Positions 9,432-17,562 of a stretch of 64,000 nucleotides of DNA are shown here, piece by piece (the stretch's first letter is position 1; each line of letters begins with the position of its first letter). The stretch spans positions 1-64,000 of the forward strand of contig CAYTUV010000015.1 of NCBI GenBank assembly GCA_964441505.1, in the 5' to 3' direction. The notes beneath the pieces are model-generated. The model was not told where the DNA came from and did not search any database. It saw only the letters and a list, made by a program, of their open reading frames with translations. The position numbers and the translations under genes are program-made. This DNA is from Fen-1258 sp964441505. GTDB taxonomy: Bacteria; Bacteroidota; Ignavibacteria; Ignavibacteriales; Melioribacteraceae.

Positions 9432-10036
9432 TTTCTTGATATGAAAGGATTATTCCTGATATAATAGCGCCAGGGCAAATCTACTGATTTTTTTATACCG
9501 ATTCTTGTTGTGGTTGTAATTTCGGACAAGTTGAGTTTCGGTGCGCTTAATATAAAAATATCATCGCCGCTTAATTCAATTCCGTTTTGCATCCGATCAA
9601 TACCGAATGATTGACAGAGTTTGGCCGGACCATTAGTGAGATTAATAAATTCTTTACTGGATATTCTCTTTTTGTTGTATCGGTTTTTGGCCATCAGATC
9701 AATCCCCGTAATTGGCTCAATCGCGCGAATGAGAATTGCCTGGCCATCGTTCTTTTTGCCTGTTACAATGTTTGCGCAGAAATGCATTCCATAAGTAAAG
9801 TAAACGTAAAGAAAACCACCACCCTTGAACATGACCTCGTTTCGTTTTGTCTTTCCGGAGTAAGAATGGGAGGACTCATCAATTGAACCGTCGTATGCTT
9901 CCACTTCAACAATTTTCCCGGAAAGATAATTGTGGCCAATTATACGAACAAAAATTTTCCCGAGTAATTCTCTGGCAACAATATGAAGATTGCGTGTGTA
10001 AAATTTTTGCGGAAGTTTTTGTGAGCTATCGATCAT
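9428..10036 (-). CDS. 3-methyladenine DNA glycosylase, AAG/MPG family
   Basis: This 202-residue protein matches the AAG family: ARELLGKIFVR, GKIVEVEAYDGSIDESSHSY (catalytic Glu region), VYFTYGMHFCANIV (DNA-intercalating Tyr region), RAIEP, and LTNGPAKLCQSFGI near residue 143. It excises alkylated purines such as 3-methyladenine and hypoxanthine to start base excision repair. It is the first gene of the overlapping trio with the GT9 and DUF3108 genes. Confidence 0.92.
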   Translation of the reverse strand: MIDSSQKLPQKFYTRNLHIVARELLGKIFVRIIGHNYLSGKIVEVEAYDGSIDESSHSYSGKTKRNEVMFKGGGFLYVYFTYGMHFCANIVTGKKNDGQAILIRAIEPITGIDLMAKNRYNKKRISSKEFINLTNGPAKLCQSFGIDRMQNGIELSGDDIFILSAPKLNLSEITTTTRIGIKKSVDLPWRYYIRNNPFISRK

Positions 10037-10355
10037 ACAATAAATTGTGCTGTTGAAGAGAATTGTTTACTCACTGAAGTTACACAGCGTTGCGTTTTTA
10101 ATGACACAACTTTGGATCAAATTTCGTAAACGGATTCCCGATAACAACATTCGGGAATGACATAAATCTTGTTTTGCGTAATATCAGTTATTAATGGGTA
10201 CTTCTAAAAACTATCTTTTGTAAATATTTAACGCAGAGAACGCAAAGAAAAAGCAAAGTTCGCAAAGGATATTGAGGTTTTTAGAACTACCCTAATATCA
10301 TTAAAAAGAAAAATCATGAATCTGGATACGCTTAATCAAATACAAATTTCTACGT
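10037..10355. other. Gene-free 319-bp spacer with a 97-bp repeat
   Basis: I see no reading frame with coding character here. The right half holds the 97-bp repeat listed separately. The left half contains degenerate GATAACAACATTCGGGAATG words that resemble intergenic repeats. Confidence 0.6.
10196..10292. repeat. 97-bp repeat with terminal inverted repeats, copy 1
   Basis: The element starts GGGTACTTCTAAAAAC and ends with the near complement GTTTTTAGAACTACCC. The interior carries the widespread 'AACGCAGAGAACGCAAAGA' motif. An almost identical copy of the same length lies at 34,174-34,270. Small size, terminal inverted repeats and no reading frame suggest a MITE-like element moved by an unlinked transposase. 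Confidence 0.85.
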
Positions 10356-11021
10356 CTATCGATTCATCAGAGAGTTTAAATCAGAAATTTTTTGAAGGTA
10401 GATTCCCGCTTTTTCCGGTCTCTCTCTAAGTAGCTCGGCATAAATAGCCAAAGCTTCGGTGTAGTTTTTTTGCGAGATAAATATTTCGGCCATAGTATCG
10501 GTAGCTATTTTTTTAACTTTTACTTCAGGAGGAGTGATTTCTTTAGTCGGCTCACCCAACTCTTTGGGGATTATTTTTGCTTTACTTAATTTCTCGGCCA
10601 GAAGATCAAGCTTGTCCTCCATGTTTTCAAAATCATCTTCAACTCTTGCTGGTTCACTTTCTTCAATAAAAGCTGGACGCTTAGCATCACTTAATGTATT
10701 TCTTTCTGAAATGATTTCAGTAATGTGTTTAGCGTAGTAGTCGAAAGCTTCAGGGGAACCAAGAAGTTCACTGCCTATGGCTGCGGAATTTTTTGCATCT
10801 TCTTCTTTACCGGCAAATGCATTTGCCAATGCGAGAATAAAATATGCAGTAGGATAGTGCGGGTGTATTCTGATTCCGGATTCTAAAATTCTTATAGCAT
10901 CAGTTACATTTCCGTCTTTGATCTCGGATGCCGCTACACGGGCAAAAAGCGGAGAGCTATCATTGTACTCATAGATCAACTTGATCTTATCTATGGTCAG
11001 ATCTCTTTCTAAATCGCTCAC
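10356..11021 (-). CDS. TPR-repeat protein following a glycosyltransferase
   Basis: The frame is open further upstream, but the best start is the GTG at 11,021, which overlaps the stop of the glycosyltransferase gene (GTGA); this gives 221 residues. Residues 1-90 and the last 45 contain TPR-like helical pairs (DAIRILESGIRIHPHYPTAY, and EALAIYAELLRERPE). A charged linker lies between them. There is no signal peptide. It is probably a cytoplasmic scaffold coupled to the adjacent glycosyltransferase; the exact role is unknown. Confidence 0.75.
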   Translation of the reverse strand: MSDLERDLTIDKIKLIYEYNDSSPLFARVAASEIKDGNVTDAIRILESGIRIHPHYPTAYFILALANAFAGKEEDAKNSAAIGSELLGSPEAFDYYAKHITEIISERNTLSDAKRPAFIEESEPARVEDDFENMEDKLDLLAEKLSKAKIIPKELGEPTKEITPPEVKVKKIATDTMAEIFISQKNYTEALAIYAELLRERPEKAGIYLQKISDLNSLMNR

Positions 11022-12493
11022 TCTAATACCGGCTCTTTTTTGATAAATGATTGTCTCAGAGACATTATGGAAACTGTGGCAAAACCGAAAAAGAACATCA
11101 ATTGAAATGGAAGTGCGGCAATCTCCATAAAATATACAGCCGCTCCAACACCTATAAGGCAATAAACAGCAAGCATCAATTCTACATATGTTGACGCTTG
11201 AATTTTTGTCTTAGCGAAATATTTATTCTTCTCCACGACTTTATCGGTTTTCTTCTCAACTTTGAATTTTGGTGTGCGTACAAACTCGCTTTTTCTATTC
11301 ATCAATCCTTCAACTACAGCGCGGGTATTATTCAGTGCAAAACCCATACTGCCCGCCATGAATAATGGGAAGAGTGTAATTTTTTTACGCCAGTCGGAAT
11401 GAACATCCTTTTGTGCGAACATGTAAAACAAAAACGTACTTATGAACGCCACAATAAAAATTGCCATGAAGTTGAAAAAATTCCAATAAGGACCTGCATT
11501 TTTAATAAAGATAAGAGGCACGTTTAAAATTCCTGCCATCAATGTAAAAGGGAAAACAAAATTGTTTGTAAGGTTAAACGTGGCCTGTAATTTTACACGC
11601 AAAGGAATTTTTCCCTTCCATACCATCGGCAATAATTTTATTCCCGTTTCAATCGCACCCTTCGTCCATCTGAATTGCTGAGCTTTGAGTGCATTCATTT
11701 CTGTAGGAAGCTCTGCCGGTGTTGTGAAGTCGCGAAGGTAGACGAACTTCCATCCTTTAAGCTGTGCGCGGTAACTGAGATCTAAATCTTCTGTCAAAGT
11801 ATCGGCATGCCAGTTACCCGCATCCTCAATACATTCTTTTAACCACACACCGCCGGTACCGTTAAACTGTATAAAAAAACCGGACTTGTTCCGTACCGAC
11901 TGTTCAATCACGAAATGTCCGTCAAGAGCAAGAGCCTGAATTTTTGTGAGTATCGAAAAATCTTCATTCATGTGTTCCCAGCGTGTCTGTACCAATCCGA
12001 TTTTATCGGTTGTAAAATATTTTAAGGTCTTGTGAAGAAAATTTTTCTTGGGGATAAAATCCGCATCAAAAATTGCAACATATTTTCCTTTGGCGGTTTT
12101 CAAACCTTCTTTGAGTGCGCCGGCTTTAAATCCTGAACGGTTTGTCCGCCGAACATGCTTTATATCGAATCCCTCTTTCTGCTTTTGCTTAACCACCCCG
12201 GCAACTATATCAACAGTTTCATCGGTTGAATCATCCAGAACCTGAATTTCTAATTTGTCTTTCGGGTAATCGATCTCGCAGACAGCATGAATTAATCTTT
12301 CTGCAACATACATTTCGTTGTACATCGGAAGCTGGATTGTAACAATATCTTCATCGTGAGAATCCTTCGCCCGCGGGATATTCTTTTTGTACTTATGATG
12401 ATAATACATCATTACAAATCCGTGACTGCCGAATATCAGAATGATTGTTAAAGAAAAAATATATGCGAAGAGAATTATTTCATCAAAGATCAT
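11018..12493 (-). CDS. Membrane glycosyltransferase family 2 (cellulose-synthase/glucan-synthase-like)
   Basis: The 491-residue protein has one N-terminal and four or five C-terminal membrane segments around a cytoplasmic GT2 domain. Visible motifs are LPMYNEMYVAERLI, VLDDSTDET, IFDADFIP (DxD), TLTEDLDLSYRA (TED) and QQFRWTKG (QxxRW), which together define a processive GT2 enzyme. Relatives make beta-glucans, mannans or glycolipids. No PilZ or BcsB partner is seen nearby, so cellulose is not specifically supported. It is followed by the TPR gene with a four-base overlap. Confidence 0.88.
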   Translation of the reverse strand: MIFDEIILFAYIFSLTIILIFGSHGFVMMYYHHKYKKNIPRAKDSHDEDIVTIQLPMYNEMYVAERLIHAVCEIDYPKDKLEIQVLDDSTDETVDIVAGVVKQKQKEGFDIKHVRRTNRSGFKAGALKEGLKTAKGKYVAIFDADFIPKKNFLHKTLKYFTTDKIGLVQTRWEHMNEDFSILTKIQALALDGHFVIEQSVRNKSGFFIQFNGTGGVWLKECIEDAGNWHADTLTEDLDLSYRAQLKGWKFVYLRDFTTPAELPTEMNALKAQQFRWTKGAIETGIKLLPMVWKGKIPLRVKLQATFNLTNNFVFPFTLMAGILNVPLIFIKNAGPYWNFFNFMAIFIVAFISTFLFYMFAQKDVHSDWRKKITLFPLFMAGSMGFALNNTRAVVEGLMNRKSEFVRTPKFKVEKKTDKVVEKNKYFAKTKIQASTYVELMLAVYCLIGVGAAVYFMEIAALPFQLMFFFGFATVSIMSLRQSFIKKEPVLE

Positions 12494-12511
12494 TTAAATG
12501 CCTTAAATTAT

Positions 12512-13078
12512 TTACCAATTAGAAACTACACCCAACAAAATATCTTCAGTGATTTTATCGATGGCTTCTTCGATAGCTTTTTTTCTGACAGTTGTTACAT
12601 CATCTCCTGGAGGAAATTTAGTTGTCGGATAATCACCATAATTTGAAAAACTTTTTTCGAATACCGTCTGTTTCTTGACAAGATCTTTATAAACGGTACG
12701 TACCGTTATTGTCAACCTTCTCGTTGAAACTTTTTCTCCGCCGGAGACAACGGCGGGCGCATCGCTCAGCGCTACAATTGTACCTTCAAGTATAGAATCG
12801 GAATTCAGCCGGTCGCTGACCAATAAAGTGTTATCATCAATAAATTTTTGAATTAACTGTGTTGTTATTTTTCTGTTCAGGTCAAATTCGCCGGACCCGC
12901 TCTTATCGCTGAATACCGGTATAGAAATTGTCTTCAGATGAGAAGCTACGGATGCACCCGTGAAAGAATAACTGCATGATGATAAGGTGATTGTTCCAAT
13001 CAAAAGCAAAGTAAGTATAAATAGACTTAACTGGTACTTGGTCACATTTTTACTGGAGTAAATATTATTCAATTCCAT
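12512..13078 (-). CDS. LptE-like LPS-assembly lipoprotein
   Basis: Starting at the ATG at 13,078 the protein has 188 residues. An N-terminal hydrophobic stretch ends in a lipobox (LSSCSYSF, Cys near residue 35). The next residues (GASVASHLKTISIPVF, then ITTQLIQKFIDDNTL) match the LptE family, which plugs the LptD barrel in LPS export. The start overlaps the end of the sigma-54 activator gene by 14 bases, and the glycosyltransferase gene follows after 18 bases, so an envelope-biogenesis operon is likely. Confidence 0.8.
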   Translation of the reverse strand: MELNNIYSSKNVTKYQLSLFILTLLLIGTITLSSCSYSFTGASVASHLKTISIPVFSDKSGSGEFDLNRKITTQLIQKFIDDNTLLVSDRLNSDSILEGTIVALSDAPAVVSGGEKVSTRRLTITVRTVYKDLVKKQTVFEKSFSNYGDYPTTKFPPGDDVTTVRKKAIEEAIDKITEDILLGVVSNW

Positions 13079-14171
13079 AGTCTCGTAATTTTCTGTAGAG
13101 GGTTCGTTCGCTAATTCCCAATAACCTTGCTGCTTTTCTTCTATTAAAATTTGTAAAATTAACCGCATTTAAAATAGCTCTTTTCTCAACCTCTTCTAAA
13201 GATACAACTTCGCTGCTTGTTTGATTACCGTTTGAGCTGTTAATGTCAGTCTGATTCTTAACAGCGATTTGTTTCAGATCGATTAAATCTTTTTTGATTT
13301 CAATAAGAGCTCTGTAGATCATCTCTCTATCGAGTGATTCAGCTGAACGGTTTATGTGGACAGGAAGATTTCTCAGTTCATCGTCAACTCTTTTTTCTGT
13401 AAGAAGAGGAATAAATGCATCAACATCCAGAGTGCCGGATCTGTTCAATGCTATAGATGTCTCAATCACATTCTTTAGTTCACGTATATTTCCCGGCCAG
13501 TTGTAATTGATCAGGAGTTCTTCCGCTTCTTTTGTAATATGAGGAAGAATTCTTCTATTATTATTCGAATAGTTCTTTAAGAAGTGGGCAATCATTTCCG
13601 AGATATCACCGCGTCTTTCACGCAGAGGAGGAATATTTAACGAAACTGCTTTCAAACGGAAGTACAAATCGTTCCGGAATTTTTTTGAGTCGACTTCTCT
13701 CTGCAGGTCTTTATTTGTTGCGGCAATAATTCGCACATCAACTTTTGTAACAGTCTCGCTGCCTATTCGCATGAACTCCTGGGTTTCCAATACACGAAGA
13801 AGTTTAACCTGAGTTGTCAGAGGCATCTCTGCTAATTCATCAAGAAAAAGTGTTCCTCCGTCTGCAATTTCAAAATATCCTTTCCGGTCTTCGGTAGACC
13901 CTGTGAAAGATCCTTTTTTGTGACCGAACAGTTCGCTTTCAAGAATACCTTCCGGGATTGCACCGCAGTTTACACTTACAAGTTCTTTATTGGCTCTCCG
14001 GCTGGACCCATGAATAGCTCTTGCAAAAATTTCTTTACCTACTCCGCTTTCACCGGTAATCAGTACTGAGATATCAGATTGCCCAACCTGCATAGTGATA
14101 TCAACCAGGTCGCGGATCTCGTGACTCTTCCCGATAATTCCAAATTTTTTCTGAAATTCTTCTATCTTCAT
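13065..14171 (-). CDS. Sigma-54-dependent transcriptional activator without receiver domain
   Basis: The 368-residue protein begins almost directly with the AAA+ domain. Motifs: GESGVGKEIFARAIH (Walker A), ELFGHKKGSFTGST (the GAFTGA loop that contacts sigma-54, here GSFTGS), GGTLFLDELAEM (Walker B) and the second region of homology RLKAVSLNIPPLRERRGDI. The C-terminus is a Fis-type helix-turn-helix (RRKAARLLGISERTLYRKL). No N-terminal phospho-receiver or GAF domain is present, so its activity must be set by expression level or by a partner. It overlaps the lptE-like gene. Confidence 0.92.
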   Translation of the reverse strand: MKIEEFQKKFGIIGKSHEIRDLVDITMQVGQSDISVLITGESGVGKEIFARAIHGSSRRANKELVSVNCGAIPEGILESELFGHKKGSFTGSTEDRKGYFEIADGGTLFLDELAEMPLTTQVKLLRVLETQEFMRIGSETVTKVDVRIIAATNKDLQREVDSKKFRNDLYFRLKAVSLNIPPLRERRGDISEMIAHFLKNYSNNNRRILPHITKEAEELLINYNWPGNIRELKNVIETSIALNRSGTLDVDAFIPLLTEKRVDDELRNLPVHINRSAESLDREMIYRALIEIKKDLIDLKQIAVKNQTDINSSNGNQTSSEVVSLEEVEKRAILNAVNFTNFNRRKAARLLGISERTLYRKLRDYGIE

Positions 14172-14253
14172 TCTATATAAATAATGGTAGAAATATTAAC
14201 GCCTAAAAATAACGGTTTTTTATCAATTGTAATCGAGAAAGTTCTTAATAATC

Positions 14254-14964
14254 TTATTTGTTAATGGAAACAGTTCTTCCCTTTAGGTTGAACTTGCTCT
14301 GAAGGTAAGATAAAACCGGCTTTGCTTCCTCTTCGCTTGTAAATTGCCCGACGTTCACCACATTCAACATAGTTCCGCCGACTTCTTTAATTAGGATCTC
14401 GGTGAAATAATTTTCTTTCTTTAACTGTTCACTAAGTTTTTTCGCGTTTTCAATATTCAGGAAAGCACCAGCCTGAATTGTATAACCGTAATTTTTTGAT
14501 TCTTCTTTTTTAGGTTGAACCAACGGTGGAATTACCGGTTTCTCAACGGTTTGAGTTAGGGGTTCTTCAATCTCGGGTATTTTACGATCGGCTGTTTTAA
14601 TGTACTGTGATTCGGGGAAGTCTTTTTTTAATCTGTCGAGATATGATTCTGCTTTTTTGTAATAACCGAGGGAATAGTAGTAAGAGAAAATTCTGTACAG
14701 AGCCGCATCCGCATATTTGCTGGCGGGAAATTTTTCAAGAATGGTGGAATATTTTCTTAACGCCTCATCACCCTCTTTTGTAAGAATCGCTTCAAGGAAA
14801 ATAACTGAAGGATCACCCGGATTTTTAGACTTGAAGTCAAGCAGCAATGTTGTAGCATTTGTTATGTTGCCGCTTTCAATCAGTTTAAGAGCAGGGGCTA
14901 TATCAACTTCTTGTGCAAAAATTTGCATCGTTAAAAAACTAAGTAGTAGGAAAAGCTTTTTCAT
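14254..14964 (-). CDS. Exported TPR plus SPOR-domain protein
   Basis: I prefer the ATG at 14,964 because it puts a signal peptide (MKKLLFL-like, ending MQIFAQ) at the N-terminus; an upstream ATG would read through repeat DNA. Two or three TPR/YbgF-like repeats follow (KYADAALYRIFSYYYSLGYY). The last 80 residues form a SPOR domain (YTIQAGAFLNIENAKKLSEQ), which in other bacteria binds denuded peptidoglycan at the division septum. The role at the cell wall is inferred. Confidence 0.8.
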   Translation of the reverse strand: MKKLFLLLSFLTMQIFAQEVDIAPALKLIESGNITNATTLLLDFKSKNPGDPSVIFLEAILTKEGDEALRKYSTILEKFPASKYADAALYRIFSYYYSLGYYKKAESYLDRLKKDFPESQYIKTADRKIPEIEEPLTQTVEKPVIPPLVQPKKEESKNYGYTIQAGAFLNIENAKKLSEQLKKENYFTEILIKEVGGTMLNVVNVGQFTSEEEAKPVLSYLQSKFNLKGRTVSINK

Positions 14965-14992
14965 GTTAATGGCACGCGGATTAATATGATGA

Positions 14993-15394
14993 TTATGATT
15001 TGTTATGATTCTTAAATTCATTCGTTAAAACTTTTCTCTTAAATTGCGGCGTCTTTCCAAAATTGAGTAAAAGCCCGACCTCAAGACTTGTTGCTTTTAA
15101 ATAATTTATTAATTGACATTCATGCTCTGGGCATAAACTTTCGGCGGCTTTTAATTCCACTATAATCAGATCATTAACTAAAATATCTGCAAAATATTCA
15201 CCAACATTTTTCATATCATAAAAAACTTTTATCGGAAATTGATTTTTACATTCCAAGCCTAATTTCGGTAATTCAATCATCAATGCATGTTCATAAACTT
15301 TTTCGAGAAATCCATAACCTAATTGGTTATAAACATTATAGTAGGCTTTTATAATTCTGTCTGTAATTTCAGAATATTTGAAATTTTCATTCAT
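14993..15394 (-). CDS. GxxExxY protein (small PD-(D/E)XK-fold family)
   Basis: The 133-residue protein shows the defining GFLEKVYEHAL (GxxExxY) motif near residue 28 and the ADILVNDLIIVELKA segment, whose D...ExK pattern fits a PD-(D/E)XK nuclease-like core. The family is common as scattered single genes in Bacteroidota and its function is unproven. The gene lies among repeats, and its 5' and 3' flanks carry the dispersed intergenic words of this genome, so it could be a mobile cargo gene. Confidence 0.85.
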   Translation of the reverse strand: MNENFKYSEITDRIIKAYYNVYNQLGYGFLEKVYEHALMIELPKLGLECKNQFPIKVFYDMKNVGEYFADILVNDLIIVELKAAESLCPEHECQLINYLKATSLEVGLLLNFGKTPQFKRKVLTNEFKNHNKS

Positions 15395-15452
15395 ATTAAA
15401 AAGATCTAATTAATCATAAGCGATCTCCATAGGAGTCCTTCGGACATAATAA

Positions 15453-15622
15453 CCTGCCTACCGAGCGTGTTGCAGAACTCTTTTCACTGTCATTTCGAAC
15501 CACGTTTTTGTGGTGAGAAATCTTTATATAACATTATTGTAAGATTTCTCAGTCGTTCTACAAAACGGAACTCCTTCGAAATGACATGCTTCCTTGTGCA
15601 ACACGCTCTACCGGCAGGCAGG
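15453..15622. repeat. 170-bp palindromic MITE-like repeat, left copy
   Basis: It begins CCTGCCTACCGAGCGTGTTG and ends in the near complement CAACACGCTCTACCGGCAGG. The inside is itself an imperfect palindrome made of the Bacteroidota-type word TGTCATTTCGAA...GAGAAATCTT and its complement. The 170-bp copy at 17,231-17,400 is almost identical. The right end runs 15 bases into the miaB coding sequence. Confidence 0.9.
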
Positions 15623-16978
15623 TCTGCGTTCTATTTCTCTTTCACTAGCAGGTTCAAAAATCTCAACAAAGTCACCGAACAATGTTCCCGAAGTCGCGCG
15701 ATTTATTTTAACTCTGACATAATCACCGACAATCACATCTTCGCCGCGCGGGAACACTACAATTTTATTTGTGTCTGTTCGACCGGCAAAATAATCATCC
15801 GATTTCTTGCTGCTGCCTTCAACGAGAATAATTTCTTCAGTTCCGATCTGCGATTGATTTATATCGAAAGAGATTTGATGTTGAAGATCAATAATCTCGC
15901 TCAACCTTTTAGCTTTCAACTCTTCAGGAACATCATCGTTCATTTCAAATGCTTTCGTCCCTTCACGGGGTGAATACTTAAACATATACGCGCCATCGTA
16001 ACCGACCTTTTTCATTACGTCAAGTGTAAGTTGATGATCCTCATCCGATTCAGTTGGGAATCCGGAAATTATATCTGTAGAAAAACTAACTCCGGGAATA
16101 ATTGTTCGTGCGCTATCTATCAAATTAAGATAGTGCTCAATGGTGTAAGTCCGGTTCATTAGTTCCAGGATTCTGTTGGAGCCGGATTGAACGGGCAGAT
16201 GGATATAATTGCAAATGTTCGGATGCTCTGCAATTGTATGTAGGAGTTTTTCGGATAGATCCTGCGGATGTGATGTTGTAAAACGGACCCGTATAGACCG
16301 ATCTACCATTGCCGATGCAGCGAGCAGATCCGCAAAATCATTTTCACCATCGATATAAGAGTTTACGTTTTGTCCAAGTAATGTTACTTCTCTAAACCCT
16401 CTTTTGGAAAGTTGTTCCAGCTCAGAAACTATCGAATCAAGCGCGCGACTTCTTTCACGTCCACGTGTAAATGGAACAACACAAAATGTACAGAACTTGT
16501 CGCATCCTCTCATAACAGAAATCCATGCATTCAAGCCATCTTCGCGATACGGGATAATATCATCATACGTTTCTGTTCTAGAAAGTTTAACGCCAATTCC
16601 TCTCTCACCGGCAAATGCAGAATCAATAAATTCTGGCAAGCGTCTGTATTCATCGGGACCAACTACCAGATCGACAATTTTTTTCTCTTCCATTAAATTT
16701 TTGCGCAGACGTTCTGCCATACAGCCAAGAATGCCAATAACAGTTCCCGGTTTGCGTCTCTTGTTTCCTCTCAGATGTTCGAGACGGGCGTATATTTTCT
16801 GCTCTGCATTATCCCGAATGCTGCATGTATTAAGAAGTATTACGTTCGCATCGTTAATGTCCGCAGCCAGTTCGTAACCCTGATTTTTCAATATGCCCAT
16901 TACCAATTCGGTATCGGCAAAGTTCATCTGGCAGCCGTATGTTTCTATATATATAGTATTAATTTTGCTCTTGCTCAT
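15608..16978 (-). CDS. miaB: tRNA-2-methylthio-N6-dimethylallyladenosine synthase MiaB
   Basis: MiaB is a radical-SAM methylthiotransferase that modifies A37 of tRNAs. The 456-residue protein has IETYGCQMNFADTE at the N-terminus, a Cys at each of the UPF0004 cluster positions (LNTCSIRDNA, GCMAERL), the radical-SAM motif MRGCDKFCTFCVVPFTRG and a C-terminal TRAM domain. The last residues (RRPACR) are encoded by the end of the 170-bp repeat, so insertion of the repeat seems to have replaced the original stop region without harming the conserved core. Inverted copies of the repeat flank the gene. Confidence 0.93.
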   Translation of the reverse strand: MSKSKINTIYIETYGCQMNFADTELVMGILKNQGYELAADINDANVILLNTCSIRDNAEQKIYARLEHLRGNKRRKPGTVIGILGCMAERLRKNLMEEKKIVDLVVGPDEYRRLPEFIDSAFAGERGIGVKLSRTETYDDIIPYREDGLNAWISVMRGCDKFCTFCVVPFTRGRERSRALDSIVSELEQLSKRGFREVTLLGQNVNSYIDGENDFADLLAASAMVDRSIRVRFTTSHPQDLSEKLLHTIAEHPNICNYIHLPVQSGSNRILELMNRTYTIEHYLNLIDSARTIIPGVSFSTDIISGFPTESDEDHQLTLDVMKKVGYDGAYMFKYSPREGTKAFEMNDDVPEELKAKRLSEIIDLQHQISFDINQSQIGTEEIILVEGSSKKSDDYFAGRTDTNKIVVFPRGEDVIVGDYVRVKINRATSGTLFGDFVEIFEPASEREIERRPACR

Positions 16979-16991
16979 TCTCGTGATCTTT

Positions 16992-17108
16992 CTATTTAAG
17001 AAGAAAATACATTACCAGGTTCATAACTATAAGTGCGAGGACGAAGAATACCACCCCGATAATTATTCGTTTCTTTTTATTATATCTTTTTATGTCATAC
17101 TCGTACAT
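16992..17108 (-). CDS. Tiny single-pass membrane protein (38 aa)
   Basis: From the ATG at 17,108 the product has a charged N-terminus (YEYDIKRYNKKKR) and one membrane segment (IIIGVVFFVLALIVMNLVMY). It ends 13 bases before the miaB start. A longer frame runs upstream into the 170-bp repeat and is less likely to be used. I do not recognise a family. A real but small gene is plausible because the composition is clearly that of a membrane anchor. Confidence 0.45.
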   Translation of the reverse strand: MYEYDIKRYNKKKRIIIGVVFFVLALIVMNLVMYFLLK

Positions 17109-17230
17109 ATTGACTCTTTTCCTGATATTCCCATTCACGGTGCTGATGTTAAACCGGACTCTGTAACGGGGTGAAAAATTATGAAGAAAGGATTTGATAT
17201 ACAATATCAATTGTTTAATAGAACGCGGAT

Positions 17231-17400
17231 CTGCCTGTCGAGTGTGTTGCAGAACTCTTTTCACTGTCATTTCGAACCACGTTTTTTGTGGTGAGAAATC
17301 TTTATGTAGCATTATCGTAAGATTTCTCAGTCGTTCCACAAAACGGAACTCCTTCGAAATGACATGCTTCCTTGTGCAACACGCTCTGTCGGTAGGCAGG
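17231..17400. repeat. 170-bp palindromic MITE-like repeat, right copy
   Basis: It is nearly identical to the copy at 15,453-15,622. The flanking words beyond both copies are also inverted with respect to each other: CTCCATAGGAGTCCTTCGGA precedes the left copy, and the complement TCCGAAGGACTCCTACGGAG follows the right copy. The whole 15.42-17.43 kb segment is therefore bounded by inverted repeats of about 200 bp. Confidence 0.9.
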
Positions 17401-17562
17401 TTATTATGTCCGAAGGACTCCTACGGAGATTGATTATGATCTTTTAAGATGAATTTTAATCAGCGTAAATCATAATTGATCTGCGTTATCTGTGTTCTAT
17501 TTGTTTGTAAGTGAAAGTCAGCTTAATTAAGTTGGAAACAAAAATTCAATCAAGATGTTATT

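Noticed and set aside
15467..15973. Long plus-strand reading frame over miaB
   Set aside because: It is the complement of the miaB coding sequence and of the 170-bp palindromic repeat; its protein has no sensible composition or family.
16992..17339. 115-codon frame that begins inside the 170-bp repeat
   Set aside because: The first 77 codons are repeat DNA; only the last 38 codons, starting at 17,108, look like a protein.
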